A DNA stretch of 5,473 bases, taken from NCBI GenBank assembly GCA_029549705.1, contig JAKPIR010000234.1, positions 1-5,473 on the forward strand, read 5' to 3'. Below are positions 1 through 5,471 of the stretch, in pieces. The translations under genes were made by a program, and so were the position numbers. The DNA is from Pseudomonadota bacterium. Its GTDB lineage: Bacteria > Pseudomonadota > Gammaproteobacteria > Burkholderiales > Methylophilaceae. Position 1 is the first letter of the stretch; every line of letters begins with the position of its first letter. The notes under the pieces were generated by a model, which ran no database searches, was not told the DNA's origin, and saw only the letters and a program-made list of their open reading frames with translations.

Positions 1-1
1 C

Positions 2-838
2 GACACCGCCGTGCGCGGCAATCATATTCAGCTCAGCCAAACCATTCAAAAAGCCTTGCAGCACCATGATTACCCCACCCTATTAAAAACCGCATTAAGT
101 GAACTCATGGTGGCCAGTGCGCTACTAGCTGCAACGCTTAAAATGCAAGGCGCGCTGGTGTTGCAAATTCAGGGTCGCGGCAAATTAAAACTACTGGTCG
201 TAGAATGCACTTCCCAGCTTGAAATTCGTGCTACTGCAAAATGGACTGGGGAGATTGTTGAAGATAGCTTTATCGAGTTATTAACTCAGGGACAGTTTGT
301 CATTACCCTAGACCCCAAAGATGGCCGACAAACTTACCAAGGCATAGTACCGATTGAAGGCCATAGCATTGCAGAAATATTGCAAAATTATATGCAGCGC
401 TCTGAGCAAATTGAAACCCGTATTTGGCTCACAAGCGCGAACAATCAAGCAGCGGGAATGCTATTGCAAAAACTGCCAGAACAGTTAGAAATTGACGAAG
501 ACGCTTGGAATAGAATCTGCCAACTTGCAGAGACCACCACCGACCAAGAACTGATTGCGTTAGATGCTAGCGAACTGCTGCACCGACTGTTTCATGAAGA
601 AAATGTACGCGTTTTTGACCCTCAACCAGCACAATTCAAATGCAGTTGTACACGAAAAAATGTCGGTAATATGCTGCGTATGCTAGGCGCTGAAGAAATA
701 GCTGACATTTTAGCCGAGCGTGAATCCATTGAAGTGCACTGCGACTTTAGCAATCAGGCTTATGTGTTTGATGCCGTGGATGCAGCCCAATTACTGGCTT
801 CAGAAACAACTTTGGACACACCTAAACAAGCGCATTAA
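2..838 (+). CDS. hslO: Hsp33 redox-regulated chaperone (5'-truncated by window edge)
   Basis: Hsp33 is a cytoplasmic holdase that oxidation switches on through a C-terminal zinc/disulfide module. The frame is open to the left edge and encodes D-T-A-V-R-G-N-H, the usual segment near the Hsp33 N-terminus. The GTG at 11 is therefore an internal Val codon, and roughly the first 7-12 codons lie outside the window. Family features are the N-terminal RGNHIQLSQTIQ segment, the LLAATLKMQGALVLQIQGRG stretch and the C-terminal zinc module. Numbering from the codon at 11, the module has C211-x-C213, then C244 after exactly the E. coli spacing (C234 to C265). The expected fourth ligand of the CxxC pair is Ser247 (AGC, 749-751): the motif reads CDFS instead of CDxC. 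The gene ends 10 bp from the convergent pilin gene, with no convincing terminator between them. Identity is certain; full redox-switch function is doubtful because of the missing Cys. Confidence 0.95.
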   Translation, partial: DTAVRGNHIQLSQTIQKALQHHDYPTLLKTALSELMVASALLAATLKMQGALVLQIQGRGKLKLLVVECTSQLEIRATAKWTGEIVEDSFIELLTQGQFVITLDPKDGRQTYQGIVPIEGHSIAEILQNYMQRSEQIETRIWLTSANNQAAGMLLQKLPEQLEIDEDAWNRICQLAETTTDQELIALDASELLHRLFHEENVRVFDPQPAQFKCSCTRKNVGNMLRMLGAEEIADILAERESIEVHCDFSNQAYVFDAVDAAQLLASETTLDTPKQAH

Positions 839-848
839 CCAAGTGGCG

Positions 849-1343
849 TTAACCTTTTCGGCAAAGCATTGGTAAAAATTCTTCGGGCACGTTGGTTTTA
901 TTCTCACCCTTTGCGACCATTTTTTCAGGTGGATTAGCGTTACCGCAAACCCATTCCACCGGCACGATATTTGATTCCTCTATCACCGCTGGCCTTAGCG
1001 TAATGACTTTTCCTTGCAACACCTTGTGCGCCTTGTTACCAAAAGTAAGATGAATCGCGCCTTCTTGTATTTCTACGCTACTTGCAAAATTACTCACGAT
1101 TTTTTCGGCTGCCGGCAAGCCCGCCTCTTGATTGTCTTTGGGCAATATCTTTAAAGATTTCCACGCTACGGCAATCGGCTCTTTTGCAACATCAGCCAAG
1201 GGTAGCGCTGTTTTAACTTGCTCTCTAACAATGCGTCCCAATGAGCTTGGAATCGCAATCATTGCCAAAATTCCAATAATTGCCACGACCACCATCATCT
1301 CAATCGCTGAAAAACCGTCAATCTGCCCTGTATTGTGATTCAT
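849..1343 (-). CDS. Type IV pilin (PilA/PilE-like, Pilin family)
   Basis: This is a structural subunit of a type IV pilus or related filament, made as a prepilin in the inner membrane and processed by prepilin peptidase (PilD). The 164-aa precursor has a 10-residue leader ending in Gly10. The class III site is G10/F11-S-A-I-E15, with Glu at mature +5, followed by the hydrophobic helix MMVVVAIIGILAMIAIP (16-32). The C-terminal half matches the pilin globular domain: an EGAIHLTFG strand (94-102), then GKVITLRP (111-118), W131-V-C133-G and LPMLC161R. C133 and C161 would form the D-region disulfide. Oddities: the leader (MNHNTGQIDG) has no Lys or Arg and carries an Asp, and FSAIE replaces the common FTLIE. 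The start is supported by AGGA (1350-1353) 6 nt upstream; this SD overlaps the stop codon of the RNA methyltransferase gene, implying co-transcription and possibly translational coupling. No other pilus gene is in view, so major versus minor pilin cannot be decided. Confidence 0.9.
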   Translation of the reverse strand: MNHNTGQIDGFSAIEMMVVVAIIGILAMIAIPSSLGRIVREQVKTALPLADVAKEPIAVAWKSLKILPKDNQEAGLPAAEKIVSNFASSVEIQEGAIHLTFGNKAHKVLQGKVITLRPAVIEESNIVPVEWVCGNANPPEKMVAKGENKTNVPEEFLPMLCRKG

Positions 1344-1351
1344 CTTTAATC

Positions 1352-2134
1352 CTATTTCGTTTCTAATTGTCTTGTTCGTTCAAATAAGCAAATTGCAGTG
1401 GCAGTTGCAGCGTTCAAAGACTCAACCGAATTTGTCTGCATGGGTATGCGAATAGATTTTGTGGCAGCTTGAATGGTTTTTGGCCTTAATCCAGACCCTT
1501 CATTGCCAATCACAAAAGCTGTCGGCGTCGTGAAATCTTGTCGGTATAGCGACTCACCTTGCATGGTGGTGGCGTAACTTGCCCCCTGAAAGTGCTGCAT
1601 TACTTTTAACAAATCAGCACGTTCGACGATAGGCAACACAAACTGCGCGCCCTGCCCACCCCGTAAGGCTTTTGGTGACCAGGCATCGGTACAGGCTTCA
1701 GATAAATACACCACTTCAACACCTGCGGCGGCCGCGGTGCGCAACATACTGCCTAAGTTACCTGGGTCTTGAATGTCTTCTAGCATGAGTGCAAAACTGG
1801 GGGTTTCGGGGCTGACGAATTTGGGAATATTCACCAGCGCCAAAACGCCCGTGCTGGTTGCCACAGGGGTAATTTCTGCAAACATCAGCGTGGGTAACAT
1901 GACTGTTGCAATATGCTCAAGCGATTGAATTAAACTGGTTGCTTCAACACTACTTTTGCCTTCTGGGATAATTAACACTTCAGGCTCACCAAAAGCCGCC
2001 ATGTACGCTTCAATCAAGTGCACGCCATCGAGCAAAGTTTTGCCCTCTGCGCGGCGCTCACGCGCATTTTCTGAAAGCTTTTTATAATATTTGAATACCG
2101 GGTTATCGCGCGAGGTAATGTGCTTAAAACTCAT
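1352..2134 (-). CDS. SpoU/TrmH-family RNA 2'-O-methyltransferase
   Basis: This is a SAM-dependent RNA ribose 2'-O-methyltransferase of the SPOUT (trefoil-knot) class, 260 aa, a normal length. The N-terminal part (about 1-105) looks like the SpoU substrate-binding domain, with an R-x-x-G-K-x-L-L-D-G-x-H-L-I-E segment at about 28-42. The catalytic domain carries all three SpoU motifs: motif 1 DIQDPGNLGSMLR (120-132, with N126 and R132), motif 2 VIGNEGSGL (208-216, with N211-E212-G213) and motif 3 IPM...ESLNAATA (230-245, with S239-L240-N241). The ATG at 2134 has AGGA (2139-2142) 4 nt upstream. It is the first gene of a - strand unit with the pilin gene. Homologues include RlmB, TsnR-type rRNA methylases and unassigned members. 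The sequence does not show which nucleotide, or whether rRNA or tRNA, is modified, so no gene symbol is given. Confidence 0.93.
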   Translation of the reverse strand: MSFKHITSRDNPVFKYYKKLSENARERRAEGKTLLDGVHLIEAYMAAFGEPEVLIIPEGKSSVEATSLIQSLEHIATVMLPTLMFAEITPVATSTGVLALVNIPKFVSPETPSFALMLEDIQDPGNLGSMLRTAAAAGVEVVYLSEACTDAWSPKALRGGQGAQFVLPIVERADLLKVMQHFQGASYATTMQGESLYRQDFTTPTAFVIGNEGSGLRPKTIQAATKSIRIPMQTNSVESLNAATATAICLFERTRQLETK

Positions 2135-2195
2135 AAAATCCTAATTAGCTCAAAGATTGTTTACAAAATCTAACGTTAGTTTAACCCAAACAAGG

Positions 2196-2224
2196 TTGTA
2201 TGCATGCCCGCTTTGCAGTAAATT
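2196..2224 (+). promoter_or_regulatory. Candidate promoter for aqpZ
   Basis: TTGTAT (2196-2201) and TAAATT (2219-2224) are separated by 17 nt, with 3 of 6 and 4 of 6 matches to sigma-70 consensus. The start would be near 2231, about 44 nt before the aqpZ ATG. It overlaps the candidate - strand promoter, so the two divergent units could compete. Weak by sequence alone. Confidence 0.25.
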
Positions 2225-2245
2225 GGCAGGGCAGTATCCATTCAA
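2217..2245 (-). promoter_or_regulatory. Candidate promoter for the RNA methyltransferase-pilin unit
   Basis: Read on the - strand, TTGAAT (2240-2245) and TTTACT (2217-2222) are 17 nt apart and match sigma-70 consensus at 4 of 6 positions each. Transcription would begin near 2210, leaving a leader of roughly 75 nt before the ATG at 2134. The match is modest and rests on spacing and similarity only. Confidence 0.25.
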
Positions 2246-2264
2246 CAAAAATTATATTCAATAC

Positions 2265-2269
2265 GGAGG
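2265..2269 (+). promoter_or_regulatory. Strong ribosome binding site fixing the aqpZ start
   Basis: GGAGG (in ACGGAGGGTGAG) ends 5 nt before the ATG at 2275. It selects that ATG over the in-frame ATG at 2200, which would add a 25-residue extension unlike any AqpZ N-terminus and lacks a comparable SD. Confidence 0.85.
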
Positions 2270-2274
2270 GTGAG

Positions 2275-2961
2275 ATGTCATTAACAAAACGTTCATTAGC
2301 AGAATTAATCGGTACATTTTGGTTGGTATTAGGCGGTTGTGGTAGCGCCGTGCTCGCAGCAGGTATCCCCGATTTGGGCTTAGGGTATTTAGGCGTTTCA
2401 TTTGCATTTGGCTTAACGGTTGTCACCATGGCGTATGCCATTGGCCATATTTCGGGTTGCCATTTAAACCCGGCAGTATCCATTGGTTTGGTCGCTGGCG
2501 GCCGCTTTAAGGCTGCGGAGTTACCGCACTACATTGTGGCTCAGGTGATTGGCGCAATACTGGCCGCCTTGTTGATTAAAACTATTGCCAGCGGCGCCGA
2601 AGGCTTTGCAGGTGGGTTGGCCTCAAACGGTTTTGCAGAACACTCGCCGCATGGTTACAGCATGATGGCTGGTTTAATCACAGAAATCGTGATGACAGCC
2701 ATGTTCTTGTTCATCATTATGGGGGCTACCGATAAACGCGCGCCAGCGGGTTTAGCGCCTATTGCAATTGGTTTTACGCTGGTGCTTATCCATTTAATTA
2801 GTATTCCCGTCACCAACACTTCAGTGAACCCTGCGCGCAGTACTGGGCCGGCGTTACTTGAAGGTGGCATTGCCTTGCAGCAACTTTGGCTGTTTTGGAT
2901 TGCACCGATTATTGGTGCGGTAATTGGCGCGGTAGCTTATAAAACCGTTAGCGAAGAATAA
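2275..2961 (+). CDS. aqpZ: Aquaporin Z, water channel
   Basis: This is a tetrameric inner-membrane channel for rapid water movement. The 228-aa product (E. coli AqpZ has 231) has the six-helix MIP fold with two NPA boxes: N65-P-A in GCHLNPAVSIGL and N185-P-A-R188 in TSVNPARSTGPAL. The aromatic/Arg selectivity filter of a water-specific channel is complete: F45, H173, T182 and R188, equivalent to E. coli F43, H174, T183 and R189. This argues against a glycerol facilitator. Long stretches such as GTFWLVxGGCGSAVLAAG and LIHLISIPVTNTSVNPARST are near-identical to AqpZ from memory. The loop after helix 3 is three residues shorter than in E. coli. The start at 2275 follows a strong SD. The gene appears monocistronic: a REPIN-like palindrome begins 7 nt after its stop, and an intrinsic terminator follows. 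Confidence 0.96.
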   Translation: MSLTKRSLAELIGTFWLVLGGCGSAVLAAGIPDLGLGYLGVSFAFGLTVVTMAYAIGHISGCHLNPAVSIGLVAGGRFKAAELPHYIVAQVIGAILAALLIKTIASGAEGFAGGLASNGFAEHSPHGYSMMAGLITEIVMTAMFLFIIMGATDKRAPAGLAPIAIGFTLVLIHLISIPVTNTSVNPARSTGPALLEGGIALQQLWLFWIAPIIGAVIGAVAYKTVSEE

Positions 2962-2968
2962 AGCCTAC

Positions 2969-3041
2969 TGTAGGAGCGGTCATTGACCGCGAAAACCAGC
3001 GTAAAAAAATACAGTTTTCGCGGTCTTTGACCGCTCCTACA
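2969..3041. repeat. REPIN-like element: two inverted REP sequences
   Basis: Two 28-nt arms (2969-2996 and 3014-3041) are inverted copies matching at 26 of 28 positions around a 17-nt, A-rich spacer. Each arm is itself a palindrome: GCGGTCATTGACCGC at 2976-2990 and GCGGTCTTTGACCGC at 3020-3034. Each begins (in its own orientation) with the GTAG head typical of REP sequences and continues to CGCGAAAAC. Both mismatches between arms fall in the 3-nt tip of the small hairpin. This nested architecture is that of a REPIN, a non-autonomous element mobilised by RAYT (REP-associated tyrosine transposase) proteins; similar GTAGGAGCGG...CCGCGA repeats are known in Pseudomonas and related bacteria. No RAYT gene lies in the window. 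In the aqpZ mRNA it could fold as one long stem or two small hairpins and shield the 3' end. Confidence 0.88.
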
Positions 3042-3046
3042 TGAAC

Positions 3047-3073
3047 AACGCCCACTTATTGTGGGCGTTTTGT
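3047..3073 (+). terminator. Intrinsic terminator of aqpZ
   Basis: A perfect 9-bp stem (AACGCCCAC, 3047-3055, with GTGGGCGTT, 3061-3069) closes a TTATT loop and runs into TTTTGTT (3067-3073). It lies 85 nt past the aqpZ stop, after the REPIN, and should isolate aqpZ from the downstream pseudouridine synthase gene. Confidence 0.85.
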
Positions 3074-3083
3074 TATCTAACGC

Positions 3084-3089
3084 TATAAT
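3084..3089 (+). promoter_or_regulatory. Perfect -10 box (TATAAT) directly before rsuA
   Basis: TATAAT matches consensus at 6 of 6 and is centred in a 13-nt inverted repeat, CGCTATAATAGCG (3081-3093). Only 5 nt (AGCGC) separate it from the ATG at 3095, which places the expected +1 at or next to the A of the start codon. No good -35 is visible; the best is TTGTGG (3059-3064) at a long 19-nt spacing, inside the preceding terminator. There is no extended -10 TG. Confidence 0.6.
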
Positions 3090-3094
3090 AGCGC

Positions 3095-3811
3095 ATGGCA
3101 AAAAAACTCGATTTAGAACGCATTTTAAAAAACCAAGGCTTTGGCGCACGTAAGCTTTGCCGCATCATGATTATCAATGAAGAAATCACCGTCAATGGCG
3201 AAATGTGTGATGACCCCAGCGCAGAATTTGAACTAGAAAACTTGAAGTTCACGGTTAAAGGCGAGCCATGGGAATACCGCGAAAAGTCATACTTGATGAT
3301 GCACAAACCAAGCAATTACGAGTGCTCACACAAAACACAGCACCACCCCACCATTTACAGCCTGTTGTCGCATCCGCTGGTGGAACGGGGCGTACAATGT
3401 ATTGGCCGACTGGATGAAGACACTACTGGGTTGATTTTGATTTCAGACGACGGCCAATTTATCCACAAAATGAGCTCACCCAAGCACAAAGTGCCCAAAA
3501 TTTATGAAGTGACCTGCAAGCACCCGGTCAGCGATGATCAAATCGCGCACATTTTACAAGGCGTGCAGTTGGTTGATGAAGACGCGCCAATTGCCGCACT
3601 TCATTGCACCCGCGTTTCAGACAACGTCATTCACATGACGCTGGCTGAAGGAAAATATCACCAAGTGAAACGTATGGTGGCCGCCATCAGTAACCGCGTT
3701 GAGGCCTTAAAGCGCATTCAAATTGGTGAACTGCAGTTGCCGCAGGATTTAGCCGTAGGTAAATGGCGCTGGCTAACGGCAGAAGATATGTTAAAGCTAG
3801 GCGTGAAATAG
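3095..3811 (+). CDS. rsuA: 16S rRNA pseudouridine synthase, RsuA family
   Basis: RsuA isomerises U516 of 16S rRNA to pseudouridine on the assembling small subunit. The 238-aa protein has an N-terminal S4 RNA-binding domain (about 5-52, with ITVNGE at 31-36) and an RsuA/RluB/E/F-type catalytic domain. The signature GRLDEDTTGLILISDDG (104-120) supplies the catalytic Asp107. KIYEV (135-139) holds the conserved Tyr137, and EGKYHQVKRM (185-194) is the RsuA-style C-terminal motif. The HPT, TSP-like and GKWRWLT segments also track E. coli RsuA, but RluE/RluF paralogues are similar, so the substrate is inferred. The ATG at 3095 is the only workable start: an in-frame TAG lies at 3089-3091, and the next Met would remove much of the S4 domain. 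No SD precedes it; with the TATAAT 5 nt upstream, a leaderless transcript is likely, and the A-rich codons 2-4 fit SD-independent initiation. Confidence 0.9.
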   Translation: MAKKLDLERILKNQGFGARKLCRIMIINEEITVNGEMCDDPSAEFELENLKFTVKGEPWEYREKSYLMMHKPSNYECSHKTQHHPTIYSLLSHPLVERGVQCIGRLDEDTTGLILISDDGQFIHKMSSPKHKVPKIYEVTCKHPVSDDQIAHILQGVQLVDEDAPIAALHCTRVSDNVIHMTLAEGKYHQVKRMVAAISNRVEALKRIQIGELQLPQDLAVGKWRWLTAEDMLKLGVK

Positions 3812-3825
3812 TTTGTGTAACAATA

Positions 3826-3852
3826 TGAAAAATAAGTTATTATTATTTTTCA
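3826..3852. terminator. AT-rich perfect hairpin after rsuA (possible weak terminator)
   Basis: TGAAAAATAA (3826-3835) and TTATTTTTCA (3843-3852) form a perfect 10-bp inverted repeat around a 7-nt loop, 14 nt past the rsuA stop and 25 nt before the next ATG. The stem has only one G-C pair and no separate U-tract follows, so it would be a weak terminator at best. It could equally be an operator-like site or a structure in the leader of the next gene. Confidence 0.4.
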
Positions 3853-3864
3853 AACCTCACAAAA

Positions 3865-3870
3865 AAAGGA
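3865..3870 (+). promoter_or_regulatory. Ribosome binding site of the secreted protein gene
   Basis: AAAGGA lies 7 nt before the ATG at 3878. It supports that start, which also yields a clean signal peptide. Confidence 0.7.
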
Positions 3871-3877
3871 CGTTTTT

Positions 3878-5341
3878 ATGCAAAAAATGATCTGCATTAA
3901 ATTACTTACTGTACTGTTTCTTGCGGGTAGCCAACATGCCTTTGCAGAAGTCTACAAGCAAATTGACGGCAAAGGCCGCGTCACTTATACCGATAAACCA
4001 GCCTTAATTCAACCAAACACAAATAAGGCAACGACAGTTCAAACGCCAACGGCAAAGCCCAGTGCCGCACAAGGCACAGCCCGGACTGCGCAGCCTTTAG
4101 CCACCACAACCAGCATTCCTATCACCACCACGCCGAGTGATACCTCTAACCGCTATGCAGGTCATGGCCGTAGCAATTATATTGCCTACACCACATCCAA
4201 TTCCAGCATATTGCCATTTTTAGAAAACCCCAAACCAGTGATACGCGCATGGCTTCTCAGCCACGTTTGGCGTATGTTTGCTTTTAGTCCTTATTACGAC
4301 AATAAGCTTTCCAGATCACCACCTGCATGGCTTTATAAAGACGCTTACGCGGTTTACCCTACCGGCAATCAGCAAGAAACCATGACACTGGATAACGCCA
4401 CTGAATATATTTTGCGCAGCGCCAATGGTCAGCTTTTATATATTCCATACGGTTGCAGTCAAGGAAGCTGCCCACAATTTGCCGCAGATGTTGGCAATCA
4501 GGCTTTTCGAGATTTATGGATTAAACAGGCGCGTGGCAAGCTCGCCCTTGGTTACAAAGGCATTCATGTGGATGACGTGAATTTAGATTGGCGCGTGAGC
4601 GATGGCCATGGCAATTTCACCGTACCGATTGACCCGCGCACCAATAAACCCATGACGCTTGCGGACTGGCGTCGTTATTTTGCAGAATTTACCGAGCAAA
4701 TTCGCGCGGCTTTTCCAAATACAGAAATCGTACATAATTCACTTTGGTGGGTACCCGACACCGACCCGTTTGCCGCACGCCAATTAAAGGCTGCCAATAT
4801 CATCAATATTGAACGTGGCGTGGTGGATGACGGTTTAACCCATGGCAAAGGCCCTTTTGGCTTTGAAACCTTGCTTGATTACGTGGATAAACGCCATGCG
4901 CACGGCACCAACGTGCTGTATTTTGCTTACGGCACCACCCAAACAGCGTGCGAATATAATTTGGCTAGCTATTTTCTGACCAGCACTGGCAAAGATGGCA
5001 CGACTTGTCTGTATGCAAACGCGCCAGATAACTGGTGGAAAGGTTATGATGTGGCACTTGGCAACCCAGTTGGCGAGAGAAGCAAGCTGGCAAATGGCGT
5101 GTTAAGACGCAATTATGAGAATGGCGTTGTGCTGGTGAATCAGCCTGGCGCACCTGCGGTAACGACGAACTTGGCAGGAAAATTCAAAATTCTGCCTGGC
5201 TCGAATTCAGCCACTATCACGACCACTGAAATTCCGGCCAGCACCGCTTCACAGCCTTATTTATCTAACGCTGCCAGCACCACCACACATGTCGCACTGG
5301 AAGAAAAACGTGGCGTTATTTTGCTCTATGATGCCCCTTGA
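3878..5341 (+). CDS. Secreted DUF4124-containing putative glycoside hydrolase (GHL15-like)
   Basis: This is a 487-aa exported protein. Residues 1-23 form a Sec signal peptide (basic start, LLTVLFLAG core, AFA/E cleavage site). Residues 24 to about 45 (EVYKQIDGKGRVTYTDKP) match the start of a DUF4124 domain, a common N-terminal module of proteobacterial envelope proteins. Residues 46-92 form a Thr/Pro/Ala-rich linker. From about 93 to 400 the pattern suggests a TIM-barrel glycoside-hydrolase-like domain: GYKGIHVDDVNLDW (225-238) looks like a barrel strand ending in acidic residues (D232, D233), followed by EIVHNSLWW (283-291), NIINIERGV (307-315, with E312) and a Trp-rich GY...GNPVGER segment (389-401). 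About 405-487 resembles the beta-sandwich that often ends such enzymes. C193/C198 and C358/C377 could form disulfides. The fold and family are recalled from motif style (hypothetical glycosyl hydrolase family 15); substrate and activity are unknown. It has its own SD and seems to be monocistronic. Confidence 0.8.
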   Translation: MQKMICIKLLTVLFLAGSQHAFAEVYKQIDGKGRVTYTDKPALIQPNTNKATTVQTPTAKPSAAQGTARTAQPLATTTSIPITTTPSDTSNRYAGHGRSNYIAYTTSNSSILPFLENPKPVIRAWLLSHVWRMFAFSPYYDNKLSRSPPAWLYKDAYAVYPTGNQQETMTLDNATEYILRSANGQLLYIPYGCSQGSCPQFAADVGNQAFRDLWIKQARGKLALGYKGIHVDDVNLDWRVSDGHGNFTVPIDPRTNKPMTLADWRRYFAEFTEQIRAAFPNTEIVHNSLWWVPDTDPFAARQLKAANIINIERGVVDDGLTHGKGPFGFETLLDYVDKRHAHGTNVLYFAYGTTQTACEYNLASYFLTSTGKDGTTCLYANAPDNWWKGYDVALGNPVGERSKLANGVLRRNYENGVVLVNQPGAPAVTTNLAGKFKILPGSNSATITTTEIPASTASQPYLSNAASTTTHVALEEKRGVILLYDAP

Positions 5342-5446
5342 AGTCAGCTAAAAATAATGCGCGTAACGTGGCGAATGACCTTATCATTCAGAGATAAAAA
5401 ACGTTCCATTTGATGTATTTTTTACGCCAACCTTTTTAGCACCTCT
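5342..5446. other. Intergenic tail without a supported gene
   Basis: AT-rich spacer between the secreted-protein gene and the edge hairpin. It holds short A and T runs (for example TAAAAAA at 5395-5401 and TTTTTTA at 5418-5424) but no convincing promoter, gene or RNA. A 21-codon - strand ORF (5344-5409) has no SD and is not called. Confidence 0.5.
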
Positions 5447-5471
5447 GCGAGCCTTATAAATAAAGGCTCGC
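5447..5471. terminator. GC-rich hairpin at window edge, probable terminator stem
   Basis: GCGAGCCTT (5447-5455) pairs perfectly with AAGGCTCGC (5463-5471) around an ATAAATA loop; a G-U and a C-G pair can extend it to 11 bp. It is 105 nt past the stop of the secreted-protein gene. Whether a U-tract follows on the + strand cannot be seen because the window ends at 5473; on the - strand no U-tract follows. Confidence 0.5.

Noticed and set aside
11..13. GTG as the start codon of hslO
   Set aside because: The frame is open upstream to the window edge and encodes the conserved D-T-A before V-R-G-N-H; this codon is an internal Val and the true start is outside the window.
836..855. TTAAC/GTTAA inverted repeat between hslO and the pilin gene as a bidirectional terminator
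   Set aside because: The stem is only 5 AT-rich base pairs with an 8-nt loop and no U-tract; it is too weak to call.
1132..1338. + strand 68-codon ORF opposite the pilin gene
   Set aside because: It is antisense to the conserved pilin N-terminus, has no recognisable domain, and is explained as a shadow of the real gene.
2200..2274. Upstream in-frame ATG giving a 25-residue longer AqpZ
   Set aside because: The extension does not resemble AqpZ N-termini, has no good SD, and the strong GGAGG before 2275 gives the standard start.
2181..2483. - strand 100-codon ORF opposite aqpZ
   Set aside because: It is antisense to a strongly conserved membrane protein, with no motif or SD; a shadow ORF.
2230..2484. 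13-nt direct repeat GGCAGTATCCATT at 2230-2242 and 2472-2484
   Set aside because: One copy encodes residues just after the first NPA box of AqpZ; a single 13-nt repeat is not unlikely by chance in a window of this size and no other duplicated sequence surrounds it.
2937..3315. - strand ORFs of 70 and 80 codons across the REPIN and the rsuA start
   Set aside because: They run through the palindrome, terminator and the S4 domain coding region and have no protein-like features.
5395..5424. TAAAAAA/TTTTTTA pairing downstream of the secreted protein gene as a terminator
   Set aside because: A 7-bp stem made only of A-T pairs with a 16-nt loop is not a stable terminator; the GC-rich hairpin at 5447-5471 is the better candidate.
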